Assembly: GCA_010645155.1 (NCBI GenBank)
Contig: CM021316.1
Location: 5,166,954-5,230,953, forward strand
Length of the DNA: 64,000 nucleotides
Source of the DNA: Tigriopus japonicus
Lineage: Eukaryota > Arthropoda > Copepoda > Harpacticoida > Harpacticidae
Direction: 5' to 3'
Part shown: piece after piece, positions 13,561 to 25,289 of the stretch
How positions within the stretch are numbered: the stretch's first letter is position 1
Layout: each line of letters starts with the position of its first letter
Translations under genes and position numbers: made by a program
The notes under the pieces: model-generated
What the model was told of the DNA's origin: nothing
The model's input: the letters and a program-made list of their open reading frames with translations, nothing else
Database searches by the model: none

Positions 13561-14417
13561 TCGCTCAACGAATGACGAACATGAAGAGAAGAGGGAATAC
13601 CTGGAAGCATGCCGAACGCGGCAACAACAAACTCCAGTTTTAAGGCCAAATTTGAAGCCAAATAATGCCCAAATTGCAAAAGCTGAAAGCCAAAATGCAA
13701 AATCAAGGCGCAATTTCAAATTGTTAAATTTTGTGAAGCATTTCACTGAAGAAAAAAATGATTTCTGATTTTTGCTTCTCATGTTGCAGGACAAACGTAA
13801 GCAGATCCTTAAAGAATTGAGTTTCCTTTTAAAATTGTGCAAAGAAAAACACGACAAACGTCAAATTAGGATGAGAAAGTATATGAGGAAAAAGTCAAAA
13901 CATTTTCAACTTGGCCAAATATTTTTGTCACGGCGTCCCTGAAGCATGCCTGCCTCGCCGGAAAGAGAGCTTCTGAAAAAAGAGCCAACAAATGCCGCGA
14001 AAAACATCGTCTTTTGATTGGTCAGAACAGCCAAAATACGATTTTAGGCCACAGGCAGGAATGGGCTAAGACTGGAGTAGACGAAGAACCAAACAATAAA
14101 TGCATGAAATTTTTGTGGACTGAGAATCGCAAGCAATCATAAACGACGCGAAGGTTTTAGATTTCAGAAGAAACGAAATTTTATTGCAAATTTGTTTGCA
14201 ACTAGTTTCTGCAAAAATTAACTTCACGAAAAATGCTGGGAAATGACGCTACTACTATTCCAGTGCACATATTTTCGCAGTCTGTGAGAAGATTCAGCGT
14301 GACGAGAAAGGTATTTCGTTCTTTGGGGACTTGTTCCTATCACGAGGTTCATGTGGTTCCATTTATACGTTGCGTTTGTAAAAATGCCCCAGAAAAAGTC
14401 AGGAGCCATTTGGGGGT
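13561..14417. other. upstream flank of NAP1; no gene recognised
   Basis: AT-rich sequence between the NAP1 5' end and the first foldback element. The open frames here are short and low in complexity. It probably contains the NAP1 promoter, but no element can be specified. Confidence 0.4.
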
Positions 14418-15150
14418 CACGGTGTTCCGAATGGCGTTTTAGGTTTGAATCAAAATACCCAAAAATACCTTGGCACTTTTTTGGACCCACAATTCAATGA
14501 GGAACAACTTTACTTTTATTGTATTATACAAGATTAGGTCCAGGAAAAAAGTTATATACCTAAAAACCTATTAAATATAACATTTCTTAACAAACTATTT
14601 AATCCATATTTAGAGACCATTTAGTTACCTAATGAATTCAAATTGAATAAAAATTCATTCAGCAGTAACTGAATTATTTGACTTTGAATGGTTCATTTTT
14701 GACCCCAAAAAGCCGAAAAACGCTACAGTTATATGAAAAAACAAATTCCCAAAGATTTCACATAGGTTTTCAATATTGCAAAAATAAATGTTTTTTTGAC
14801 TTTTGGAACTTATGTCAAAATAGCTCAAAATAAGAAAAAATATCACTTAAAAGGTATTTAAAATACATTTTCCAATAAAAAACTTTTGCAGTATCAAAGA
14901 CACTCAAAGTTGGGTAATAATTTAAAGTTTTGAAGAAATCGGTTAATGTTTCAAGTTTCGATTTTAGTCCACTTTGAACATGGTCCTTCTAGAAATCGTA
15001 ATTTTGGATATGACTCTGTTAGACATTTTTATTTGTAATTTTGGCACAACACACATCATAACGTACCCTAAATTGTTATGAAAATAACTTTCCAAATATC
15101 TTATTTAAGTGCATTTTAAGTGATATTTTTTCATATTTTTTATGTGGAAA
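14418..15150 (+). mobile_element. foldback repeat element, copy 1 (3' arm truncated)
   Basis: This stretch shares long blocks with 25290-26063, for example around 14700-14780 and 14880-15030. It begins with a tip reading CACGGTGTTCCGAATG. The matching inverse, CATTCGAAACACCGTG, closes the second copy at 26063. Reading the two copies together shows long inverted arms around a unique centre, with this copy lacking most of its right arm. No protein is encoded. The class (DNA foldback or decayed hAT/TIR element) is not settled. Confidence 0.65.
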
Positions 15151-15169
15151 ATGATGGAATGGTGGGTAT

Positions 15170-15812
15170 GATGGAAAAATTGATGAGCATATCCAGTTGA
15201 AAGTGGGGAAGGCATTTCAAACGTGCGGCTGGATCTCTCGCACTTTCAAGTCCGGAGATAGTTTTACAATGCTAACTCTGTACAAGTCGATTGTTCAACC
15301 GCATCTTGAATATGCTTCCCCCATTTGGGCTCCAATGAGTTCGGTTGGTTTGCAAAAGGTCGAGAAGGTCCAAAGATGTTTCACTAGGAACATCACAGGA
15401 ATGAGAGAGCTCTTGTATTGGGAGAGGCTCCAGAAGTTAGGGCTGTACAGTACTCAGAGAAGGTATGAAAGTGATTCATGAAACATATGAAAATGATTCT
15501 CTGATACTGTATGTTTTCAAGAGCGTTCATGGGCTCTATTCTAACCCAGGCTTTGAGATCAGTTGTAGCGAGGTTTTACGTGCGTTCTAAGAGCACCTCC
15601 AAATCCAAGGGAATCGAGGCTAGTTCGATCAATGAAGTCCTCCTCTCTTCTTTATCGGGCTCCCTCATTGTTCAATTTGTTACCCATTAGTCTTCGTCGG
15701 GAATATGTAGGAGCTGATCCTTTTATAGCATTTAAGGCAGGATTGGACAAATTTTTAAATGCTATTTCTGACCAACCCACTATTCAAGGGTTGTACAACT
15801 GCCGACTGTAAC
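15170..15812 (+). mobile_element. non-LTR retrotransposon (LINE) ORF2 3' fragment, decayed
   Basis: An open stretch at 15197-15481 reads like the C-terminal part of a CR1/Jockey-type reverse transcriptase ORF (motifs LYKSIVQPHLEYASPIW and KVEKVQRCFTRNI). After frame breaks, the matching C-terminal segment continues in another frame (RAPSLFNLLPISLRREYVG, then FKAGLDKFLN). A related, inverted copy of that tail is at about 40.1-40.34 kb. The 5' part of the element is absent, so it is a dead 5'-truncated insertion. Confidence 0.85.
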
Positions 15813-16380
15813 TCATTGGTAGATCAAATTTCGTATAAACTACATTAATCATTGACTTTCGTTACAGGGAATCCCATTCTTTGTAGCGGTAATAAAAAAT
15901 CCGCCCCCCAAAATAAATAAATAGATGGAAATTCATTCTGTCTAACTTGGACATAAGTAAGAAAGTTGAACACACTTGCAAATAATTTGGAGCTTTTGAC
16001 AGTTGGTATAGGGTCAAACTTGAGGCTACAATTATCAATTTCTCAGGCTCTGAACATCTTTCCATTGTCTCTATTGTGAAGAAGTATTCACAACAAGGAA
16101 CAAAAAGACACTAAGGAACTTCGATTTGGTTGATCTTGACGACCAGAACCTAGTTTTGTTAGACCAAGGCATGGACCATGTTATAGCAAAGCAGGGTGCA
16201 TCCAACACTATGAAGGCTCTCACTACTGACATTGTTATTACATTTCTGATTGTTCATTGTTGCTAGTGTTCTGATGACGCTTTTTTCCCATGAGCTTGTT
16301 GCTTTATTTTTCCATCTTTCTATATTTTTATTTTAGTATAAGAGGATTCTTAGTATAAGAGGACATATTGAATCTGTGAG
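15813..16380. other. AT-rich spacer between LINE fragment and hAT element
   Basis: Nothing coding is supported. It ends with the TCTGTGAG target duplication (16373-16380) of the downstream hAT element. Confidence 0.5.
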
Positions 16381-16454
16381 CAGGGATGGGGAGTAATTGT
16401 ACAGTAATTGCAATTACAATTACGTAATTTCAATTACAATTACATGTAATTGTC

Positions 16455-16610
16455 ATTAATTACATTTTTGGGCCAAGTAATTGTAATTAATTACATTTTT
16501 GGGCCAAGTAATTGTAATTAATTACATTTTTGGGCCAAGTAATTGTAATTAATTACATTTTTGGGCCAAGTAATTGTAATTAATTACATTTTTGGCCATG
16601 TAATTGACGA
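16455..16610. repeat. 31-bp tandem repeat, about five copies
   Basis: Units start near 16455, 16486, 16517, 16548 and 16579. Each contains ATTAATTACATTTTTGGGCC followed by AAGTAATTGTA. The first four are nearly identical and the last has drifted. The array is the left subterminal region of the hAT element, and each unit carries inverted TAATTAC/GTAATTG motifs that could bind a transposase. Confidence 0.95.
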
Positions 16611-17191
16611 ATTTTCAACTACAAATTACCCATTACTTTTCAAAATCTTACTTCCTCAAATTAGCCATAAAACCAATTCATCTGTTTTTTTCTTGAAAAA
16701 ACAATTATTTTGTCATCAATGGATGAGTGTAGTCAAACGAATTCAGCTGGAGATTCTGGGGTCAAAATGGCTTGGGATGGGTCAGAACTAGGTTTGGACA
16801 TTTCATAGTTTTAGGTTGCTACTTGAGGAAAAAATCTTATTTCAGTTCATTGTCAAAATGAAGAAAACGATTTGGGCTCATGAATTTTAATTAAGTTTTA
16901 TGTAGGGTGTCCTGACTCTGACGCATCCCTAGCCATTTTGGCTCCAGAATCCCCAGCTGAATTCGTTCGATTACACTCATCCATTTGCGGTCAATGTGAT
17001 GCAACTAAATCTTTAGATGCAACGAGCAGGTAGCTTTTGTTACAATACACACCCAAGCTATGATGTTTAAATACGTTTAAACTACAAGAGCTTTTGACCA
17101 TGATTTTTGTGTCAGGATTTAGGGCTTTTCACAACCAAGGGCAGACAAATGGAGTGCAAAAATAAAGTTTAAACCATCGTAATACCTGATA

Positions 17192-18478
17192 TACGGGGAG
17201 GGGCAGAAGTCTCCAGACAAAGCTTGGATGACGTATATCTCCTGAAGCAAGAGGAATATTTTTATTTCCCGCGTTTTTCTGGTTTGAACAAAAACCGGTT
17301 TTGAATGTTTGTTAATTTTTTTTGTTTAAATCCGGAAATATGAAGCCCCAGGAACAAAAGCGTAAATTGATTGCTAAATTGCTCTCGGCCGGCAATGACG
17401 CCAGAGCCATCATCAAGTCAACCAAGTACCCCAGGGCCACCGTCTATGAGGTCGTGAAGAGGCTGCAGTCTGGCCGGGGGACAGGCCACGCCCCCTGCGG
17501 CCCACACAGGGCAAAAAAGCGGACCCCCAGGTTCTTGGCGGGCCTGAGGAGGTCCATCAAGGCCAACCCAGCTGTGTCCATATTGGCCCACGCAGCCAGG
17601 CGGTCCGTGAGCAAGAGGACTGTGGCCAGGGCTGTCAAGGAAGACCTGAACTTGACCTCCTACGTCAGAGGCAGACGCCACCTTCTTACCGAGAAGATGA
17701 AGGCCACCAGGCTTGAGAGGGGCAAGAAGTTGCGCAGAATCTGCAAGGTCAATCCAAGGACGGTCAGACTTTTCTCAGATGAGTCAATCTTCACGGTGGA
17801 TGGCCCATACAACCCCCAGAACAACCGATGGCTTGCCGAGAACAGAACCGTTGTGCCTCCCATCATGAAGACAAAGAATCCTGCCAAGATTATGGTCTTT
17901 GGCCTCATCAGCAGCGACGGGAAGGTGATGCCAGCCCATGTCTTCCCTCCCAAATTCAGGCTCAACGCCGCCAGGTACGTGGAGCTTCTAAGTAAGGTCG
18001 TGATGCCCTGGCTGGCAACCTTGTACCCACCAGGAACCAAATTCATGTGGATCCAGGACTCTGCTCCGTGTCATGTGTCCAATGTTTCCATGAACTATTT
18101 GAATAGCAAATTTGACGTGGTGGTCAAGAAAGACGAGTGGCCTTCAAACAGCCCTGACCTCAACCCATGCGACTTCTAGTTGTGGCCTGAGCTGAGGAGG
18201 AAGGTCAACAAGATGCCCCACAACAGCCTGGCGTCTCTGAAGTCGTCGGTGAAGCGGAACATGGCTTCTTCTCCACAGCTGAGGTTGCCAAAGCCTGCTC
18301 GGCCTTTGTCGGCCGCTTGGACGCTGTCATTATGGCCAACGGTGACCATATTGAATAAAAATGCTCTTAATTGTTGTCCAAACTTTTTTTTGTTAAATAC
18401 ACAATTGGCTAAAAATTGGCTCTTGATGCTGTAAATTATGTTCAAAGTTTTGTCCGGATACTTCTGCCCCACTCTGTA
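17192..18478 (+). mobile_element. mariner-family (DD37D) transposon, 1287 bp, nested in hAT
   Basis: The terminal inverted repeats are about 34 bp. The left begins TACGGGGAGGGGCAGAAGT, and the right (reverse complement) begins TACAGAGTGGGGCAGAAGT, followed by a shared CTT-ending tail. TA dinucleotides at 17190-17191 and 18479-18480 are the duplicated target. Length and structure are typical of a full-length mariner. The transposase inside is broken (see the pseudogene entry). Confidence 0.95.
17340..18358 (+). pseudogene. mariner/maT-type transposase, inactivated
   Basis: From ATG 17340 the frame encodes a helix-turn-helix N-terminus followed by the catalytic core. The first Asp is in LFSDESIFTVD, the second in WIQDSAPCH and the third in NSPDLNPCDF, with 37 residues between the second and third, giving DD37D. 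This fits maT/mori-like mariners rather than Tc1 (DD34E). A TAG at 18177-18179 replaces what should be Trp in the family motif DFWLW. The C-terminal segment (AEVAKACSAFVGRLDA) is in a different frame from about 18270 on. With one nonsense and one frameshift the copy cannot make full-length enzyme. Base composition is clearly more GC-rich than the host hAT element, suggesting a younger, horizontally mobile element. Confidence 0.93.
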
Positions 18479-18850
18479 TATGTACAAAGTTCGTGCTTTC
18501 TGAAAAAGAAAAATATCTCTTGTGATTGATGGTATAATATTTTTGATATTAAGCCGTTCATAAGCTTTTGGTTTTTGTAAATCACTCTTTCATATTAACT
18601 TTTCAGGCATTATAAGTTGCCATTGGTTATATCACTATTTTAAAATGGCAGATCTGTTTATTTTTCATCGTTTTGAAAAGGCAAAGGGGTGAAAGAGTAG
18701 AAAAATTGTAATTGACATGTAATTGTAATTAAAGTCAATTACATTTTCGGATAATGTAATTGTAATTGTATTTGATTAAATTTTTTATGAAGTAATTGTA
18801 ATTGTAATTAATTACATTTTTCAAGTAATTGACCCAACTCTGGCTGTGAG

Positions 18851-21021
18851 CACTGCAAAATACTCAGACAATGAGAGAATGGAATATTTTTATGTTTGAT
18901 TAAAAGTTCGAGATAGTATTTTTATGAAATATTGTTACATTCTATAAATAGTTGGTTTTAGACTTACTCCTCAGTGGTAATCATTTTCAACGTTTTTGGT
19001 AAGCACTCCAAGTTGATGTAAGAAGTTTTAACTCCATAATTGTCAAAATTGTCAAAATGGTTTGCACCTATTTTTGGGATCATGTGAACACGTATCTTCT
19101 TGCGTAACGTTGCTTGAATTGGCCAATCGAGTTTAACGAAAAACCGTGCTTGAATCCTTAATAAAAAATGAGTTGAAACGTGATGTTTGTGGATAACCTG
19201 AACCAAGATTTATTTCACTTGTTTAATAGAATATAGTGATACAAATATCTTTCTGCAAGGCAAGCATCATCATGAATAGAACGTATTAATGTTTCCAAGG
19301 AGAGTCTTGGAACGGAAATGGGACCCACAGTCGTACACAGCGTTTGAAAAAGGACCAAATTGAATCCACACGTACTAAAAGAAACTTCAAGTGCGCCCAC
19401 AATCTCAGAACAATTCAATGAACTCAAATGAAAGCCTTATCCGAAATGAAATCAAATGCTGAAAACGGGAGGCAAGAGGGGATGACCATGATGACGACAT
19501 ATTCAACTTATCTCTTTTTAATTAGTGTATGTGCTCGGCGGATCAAAAAGGGAAATTCTTTGAGAGGAGGCCTTTCGAGTAGAATGGTCAAAGAATCTCC
19601 CGCAGGTGGGTCAGGGAATATCGTCGGGTGTTGAACTCAAACATGGGATGTTGCCTACTTGACAACAACTGGCATCTACGAACTCTAGCTTTGTCAAAGT
19701 ACTTGGTTGTTGGTGGTGATTTGATGATGGAGGATTTGTAATATTTGGGAGACTTTCTGTGTGCTTCAACAAAGTGCAATAACGTTTTCGATGGAAGGAA
19801 GGCATGTGACGCTGTGAGGTCGGGAATCCTGCTCAAACGAGAAGCCCTGCCCTTCTGATGGAATGGTGGTCCTGTTCATATGAATGATATGGTAGTACAG
19901 TCGAAGTACATGCAATGAATGTTGTCGAGTTTCGCCAAGGTCTCTCATTTAACGGAAGGGATGACATGAATGGTTTAAGATGGATGGTAGGATGGTGGAA
20001 ATGGAAACATCTTAGCCCAGCCTTTGGAACAGACCAATTGTGCTGCACCTGGAATTGGCAATTGTCAAATAAATTACCACTCGTTCTTTCCGCCTTTCGT
20101 GCTTTCCTTGCGTAATGGCAAATTTGGAAGGACGAGACCATTTCATTTTGTGGTACTGTGGGAGGGGCTCTTTTTTATATCAGAATAAAAGCCCACCTTC
20201 TACGTTAAAAGGTATGTGGTTTGGCATGTAACCAAAGGAGGCGGTTGTCAAAGATAATAAGTCTTATATGATAAAAAAGTTCCAAACAAGAGTCGATTGG
20301 ATCTCGAAGATACCCCAAGGGAAATTTTCGTTCGACCCTCATGATACAGTAACACTCTGAGAGGGTTTCGAGGAAATGTCACACGTACATACCAAGACTA
20401 GTTATAGTTTTTGTATGCCCATAAATATTAAAAAGCAAGCTTTCACCAAGAGATCGTTCTCAAAAAAGGACATTTCGGTGACGTACAGAACCATGATAAT
20501 AAACCTCTTGCAAAGCACCACACGGCTTAGTTGGATTTTTATCAGGCGTGATTTGGTAGAAAGGGTGCAAAATTGGCAGCAACTTACTTGCAGTTTTGAT
20601 TGAAAAGGTTGCAAGAGCATTGTGACCCATCGCAACAGACATCCTTTCCATTGGGCAGGTTAGGACATGTCATGTCCCTCCTCAAACAGAAGCGGCCTCG
20701 TCTTAAAGCAAAAAAGAGAATGTCCACCATTTTGATTAGCCTTCTAAGAATGCCTCAACAAAGAATTCCTTTGAGCTTTTCCTGGAAAGACTTCCACATT
20801 CTTACGAACATGCTCAGGGACACAAAGGTCTGCACAAAAGAATTCTGGACAATCTGTTGAAGATTATCGCCTCCGCTTTGAGACTTCACTATTCCTATTA
20901 ACAAAAAAACAATTTCAACGCCTAGGCAATGTGAGAAAATTACTACCGAGATTTAAAATCTACTTTTGTGGTGATGGATTCCATTTTTTAGCTGAGGTCA
21001 GAAAAAAGAGATCCCATTTCA
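18851..21021. other. no gene recognised
   Basis: About 2.2 kb of AT-rich sequence between the hAT element and the neuropeptide candidate. All open frames are short and show no family motif. It may contain the 3' UTR of the minus-strand neuropeptide candidate. Confidence 0.4.
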
Positions 21022-21753
21022 TTAGAACCTTTCCTGAACTTCTAGGGATTGGATTATCCCTTTGGCCCTTCGCCCAAAGCTAAAACTTTTCAAAGGTTTT
21101 TTTCTCAATCCGAAATACTTTTACTCTTTTTGCCATTTCCAGCCAAAATTTAAGCGCCACGCGTTCTTGGAAATATCTCTCAAAAGGTTCACTATGCAGT
21201 TCAGAAAATAGGGAGAAAGGTAATTTGAGTGAGTTAATCAAATTGCATTTCTGTCGTTTCAAGGCCTCAAGGCAATGCGTACTTCGTTCGTGGTCGTTTA
21301 TCAATTTTTCAAAAAGTTAATGATGGAACAATGCAAACTAGCGTTGAAGTCTTTGCATCAAAATAAAATATATGAACGCTTTAGCCCAATTGCTCTATTC
21401 CACCGTAAGCCCCAAAAAGAAAAGATGGTGAAGATCAACTTGTTTTAATGATCCTCAAAATTAAAAGTACACGTACTTGTATCTGCCTTCGTGTTGTTGG
21501 AAGTAGTTTTCCAAAAGGCTCAGATATTCACGCACATCGTCATCACTTATCTCTGAAAAGAAGGAAATGATGTCCTTTAGCCACTCGAGATATGTTCCCA
21601 CCCTCTGAGTGTTAACAATGGAAGTGCAAAATTTGCGTGGGAAGACTTATCTATCATACCTTTATCATAGCCCTCAATGGCTCCAGCTTGAATGTGGTCC
21701 ACCAGAACGGCAAGAGCCAGTAATGCTAGGAGGGTTATTGAAGCCTTAGCCAT
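21022..21753 (-). CDS. candidate NPY/NPF-type neuropeptide precursor, 75 aa, three exons
   Basis: Assembled exons: 21753-21660 (ATG at 21753), 21552-21477 and 21079-21022 (stop TAA); the phases (1, then 2) join without stops. Donors are G|GTATGA and AA|GTACGT; acceptors are CTTTTCAG and AGTTTTAG. Exon 1 encodes a clean signal peptide (ITLLALLALAVLVDHIQA) with probable cleavage after HIQA. What follows is about 35 residues ending GRYNF, then G-R-R, an amidation glycine plus dibasic cleavage site, and a 14-residue tail. The mature peptide contains REYLSLLENYF, like the amphipathic helix of invertebrate NPF (for example YKFLQDLDTYY in Drosophila). The second intron splits the penultimate codon of the mature peptide in phase 2, before F-G. 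That is the hallmark intron position of the NPY/NPF family. Oddity: it ends RYNF-amide instead of RPRF/RVRF-amide. The third exon is short and is the weakest link. Confidence 0.6.
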
Positions 21754-24700
21754 TTTGGAGCAAAGCTTGGGTTGAACAAGTAATGTGATGTTCCTTGCAC
21801 CAAGAGTTCTTCCCATTCACTGGCGTCCGTTCAGAAGAGCGCCTGGAAGACACAAAATCTTTGGCTTCGCCATAAAACGAAGAAGGCCACGAGCACCCGA
21901 TGGTTCTTTCGTTCCACAGAGAGGATTTTCCTGCTGGAAAGAGGAGCGAGATGCGAGGAACCCATTTCTTTCTGGAAGGAAGGCGGAACCCTCCTTTCAA
22001 ATGGGCCTCTCAGTGCAGAGAGGACCCGAAAAAAGAGGATCCAATAGATTCATTCTCGCCCGCTCCAGCCTCCAGCAAACACGATCAAGGCCTTCAAGCT
22101 TCTTCCTTCTCCAATGGACCCGAAGAGGAGGAAGCCAAGGGCCATAATTAGAATTTGTTTGCCCACTGACTCAAGATGCCGTGGGATGTTTTTACCCTCA
22201 TATCATCATTTGGTGGGTGTTCTCCCAGCACGGAGAAGATGATACTTAATGAGCCTCCATATAAAACTTGCCTCAAATTTTCAAGTTTCCTGCTCTACCC
22301 ATTTGTAGCCTAATTGATCCATCCGACTCGCTTCCCTCTCCATGTTTTAGGTCCATTCTGTTGGCTATGTTCCGGAGACGGATGTCTGATCGGCTCCCAC
22401 GCGTAGTTTAAGAGTCTTGTCACCCTGAACTGCTTTTTGAGAATTTCAAAACAACCCATGTGGTGTCTAGGACACATGATCCGGGACAACATTATTTCCT
22501 TGCTATGTGACATTGGCTGGATTAAAAAGTGTGAGCTTTTGTGTAGCTTGACTTTGTGACAATGGTGATTAAAAGAACAGCAGTCGTGAGTATAAATAAA
22601 ATGATTACTACAAGAGTTATTGTTCATAAAAGACATGTTCATTCATTTATTGGTCAATGTGATAGGGCAAAGGACGCTTCAAATAGTGATATGATCATTA
22701 AATTTAAGCTTCTAATTGTTCGGGGATAACGAATGGCTTCAAACTATGACAGTCTCATTTCAACTTCTGTTTAAAATTGGTCGTAATATCCAGAGAGAGT
22801 TAGTCGGCCATATTCAGTGGCGTCGTTTTAATGGTCCCCCATATTTCATTGTAGGCAGGCTAACGTCGCGTTCAAACAGACGACAGGAATGTAATGGAGG
22901 TCTAATAATCTTTTGGTAAAAACAGCGCCAGAAATTGCAGTAACAACGAAAATGAAAATGTTTGTTGCGGTATTTTTTTCCATCATTGGACATTTATATA
23001 TTTAGAAAATTGCCAACAACAGATAATATACGTAGATTCATTGAGAGCATGTTTCATTGACGAAAGAAACGAAAGTAAATATGCTAAATGACCTATACCC
23101 ATTATACCCATATATGCTATACCCATTTCATTTGTGCTTTATATGTGATTTGTTTTTTTTGTGCTTTTGACTTTTTTTAACTGTGTTCTTGTGTTTTTTT
23201 TTAATCAGTATAACCCTAACACCAAAGAATTCTACAACAAGATGAGCATTAATGGCACTGACCAAAGGTTAGTAAATGTTTGTTTGGACATTCTATGTTA
23301 GACTTACACAAATAATTAAGAGGATGAAACGAACCAATTTTATTTGGGCAAAACGAGAGGATCGTGTCGGGTTCACCCTCGGTCATTGAATAGTCACCAA
23401 GCACCTTACCCTTTCCATCCATGTTTATCCGCTCTACAATCATGACCCATGAGCAGCGTGTGTTGTTATTGAATACCATAATGCCAAATATTGCACAAAT
23501 TTCATTTTTGTTTTTGAATTGAAATCTTGCAAGATATCAGGACTCAGGAGAAATTGTCCTTTCAAAGTTTATTCCAAGTTTTACCTCCACACCCTGCATG
23601 GTTACTTTTTATTGAGCAGCACTTCCTTTTTTGGGCGTAACGATTGCGACATTGGTTGTTACGGGACGAACGACCTTATCCATTCGAGCCTTGTCACCTC
23701 TTCTGGTCACATTCGAGTGGATTAGATTACCAACTGAAAGAGCTGAAAGCTGGCCTTATGGAAAAGGGTGGAACTTGAAGGTCAAGTCTGCGTTCAGGTT
23801 GGCATTTGAAGTGTTGAACCAAGGGCTACTTTGCTTTTTATGCGTATTTGTCGCTTCCCTCAGATTCGAAATATTATCAGGTTGAAGGCAGACTACTTTT
23901 TTGGCGGATCTGCCAAGAAAGTATACGAAAGTATGTTTGCTATGTCTTAAAAGATTATGTTTGGGTGTACGTATTTCGAGAGTTTCAGGGAGCGCATCCA
24001 AAGTACCAGTAGTCTCTGATTCATTATCAAAATTTTCGAACGACCTCTCCTAACAAATCTGCAAAAAATGGCACCACTATAATAAAAGCTCCTGAAATTT
24101 GAACTTGGTCAAAGCCTGGCTTGTCTAATGAATACTCTGAAATTGTTTTTTAGCCGAGGAAAAACATTTTTTCAACCCTCACGCCTAACTCGACCTGGGT
24201 ACACAGTTGAGAAAAGAATAGATTAACTAAATTCAAGTAATTTTGTCAAAAGCATTTGCTTTTGGCAGACAAAAGTACTTTCGTAGTGCTTTAAATACAC
24301 AAAATTTAGGACACTTATCATGGGAACTCAAGAACTCTTTTCCAGTAAATATTTTGCCTCCTTAAAAAGGGATAACAAACACTTATTTCAAAAGGAGTTT
24401 TGTTCCAGAATGGCCTTTAATGTATTTTTGTTTGTAGCTTTTTTGTTATTTTCACTTCTGAAACCTGGTCAAAGTGAATTCATCTTTATTACTTAAACAT
24501 TTGTAACGTTAGTTATTTAAAGCGGATAGTCTTCTTTTTTCCCACGTGTTACCTCCATCACAAACAAATTTGGAGATAGTGCAACAATACCAACACTTGG
24601 TATGACATAAATAAATTAGAAAACTAGAGAGGGAGTTTGCTCTGTCCTTTTTGGATGGGGTGTTTTGGTGAGTCCAAGAGCTTCACAGTTCATTATCTCT

Positions 24701-25289
24701 TACAAATCACAAGGAATGGTCCATTAAGGTATCTGAGCTATTCTGAAAAGAAGCACTCTTCGCACCGCTTCCCATGTTTACTTAGTTCAGGTCTTTTCTT
24801 AATTCTTGGCCTTGCGGCTCTCAAGACGAAAAAGTATGTCCGCCTTTTCATTAAACCATAAGTACACAGACGAAACGTGTCATCAAAAACAACCCACACA
24901 CAACAACCAACAAACGAAAGAACGATAGTAACAATATTAAAAGCAAAGCAAGTCGCCTGTTTCAGAAAACTCACAATCAGAAATGTTGTCAAACGTCAAA
25001 GTGCGAAATTACCTTGATGTGTTTTCCAAATTCAATTTTTGAAAAAGCTTTTGATTGTTTACTCGTTGTATGCTCTTTACATGTAGTAACTCGACAACGT
25101 TTTAGCACCGTTCTTCATGAAGGCAAACTTAATGGTAGAGCAACGATAAAATGATATGGAAAGTCTGAGCTTCAATGCACTCAATCGATCACACGACCAT
25201 TTCTGTGGTCTCGGTTACGAATTTACGTAAAATCGGTTTAACATTTCTAAAATTTCCGACTCTTACCTCTGAATGATGTTAATCGGTCA
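21754..25289. other. no gene recognised
   Basis: About 3.5 kb. The first few hundred bases should include the promoter and 5' UTR of the neuropeptide candidate. A minus-strand open frame at 23290-23479 and an exon-like 59-nt plus-strand segment at 23209-23267 were noted but cannot be linked to any family. Nothing else is supported. Confidence 0.4.

Larger units (their letters stand above)
16381..18842. mobile_element. non-autonomous hAT element, split by a nested mariner
   Basis: The left end CAGGGATGGGGAGTAATTG and the right end (reverse complement CAGAGTTGGGTCAATTAC) are imperfect terminal inverted repeats of hAT type (CAG...CTG). Both subterminal regions are packed with GTAATTG/CAATTAC motifs in opposite orientation. 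Flanks TCTGTGAG (16373-16380) and GCTGTGAG (18843-18850) form an 8-bp target duplication with one mismatch. Removing the mariner at 17192-18478 leaves an element of about 1.17 kb with no transposase. It contains a 31-bp tandem repeat and an internal inverted repeat. Confidence 0.85.

Noticed and set aside
21785..22147. 120-codon plus-strand frame opposite and upstream of the neuropeptide candidate
   Set aside because: Arg/Pro/Ser-rich with no domain; overlaps the likely promoter of the minus-strand gene.
23209..23267. Exon-like 59-nt plus-strand segment between a T-rich AATCAG acceptor and an AAAG|GTTAGT donor
   Set aside because: No upstream or downstream exon of a compatible gene was found; such signals arise by chance in AT-rich DNA.
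23249..23530. Minus-strand open frame with a protein-like composition (VERINMDGKGKVLGDYSM) followed by a good donor TGT|GTAAGT
   Set aside because: No family recognised, no convincing acceptor or partner exon; could be a real exon but the support is too thin.
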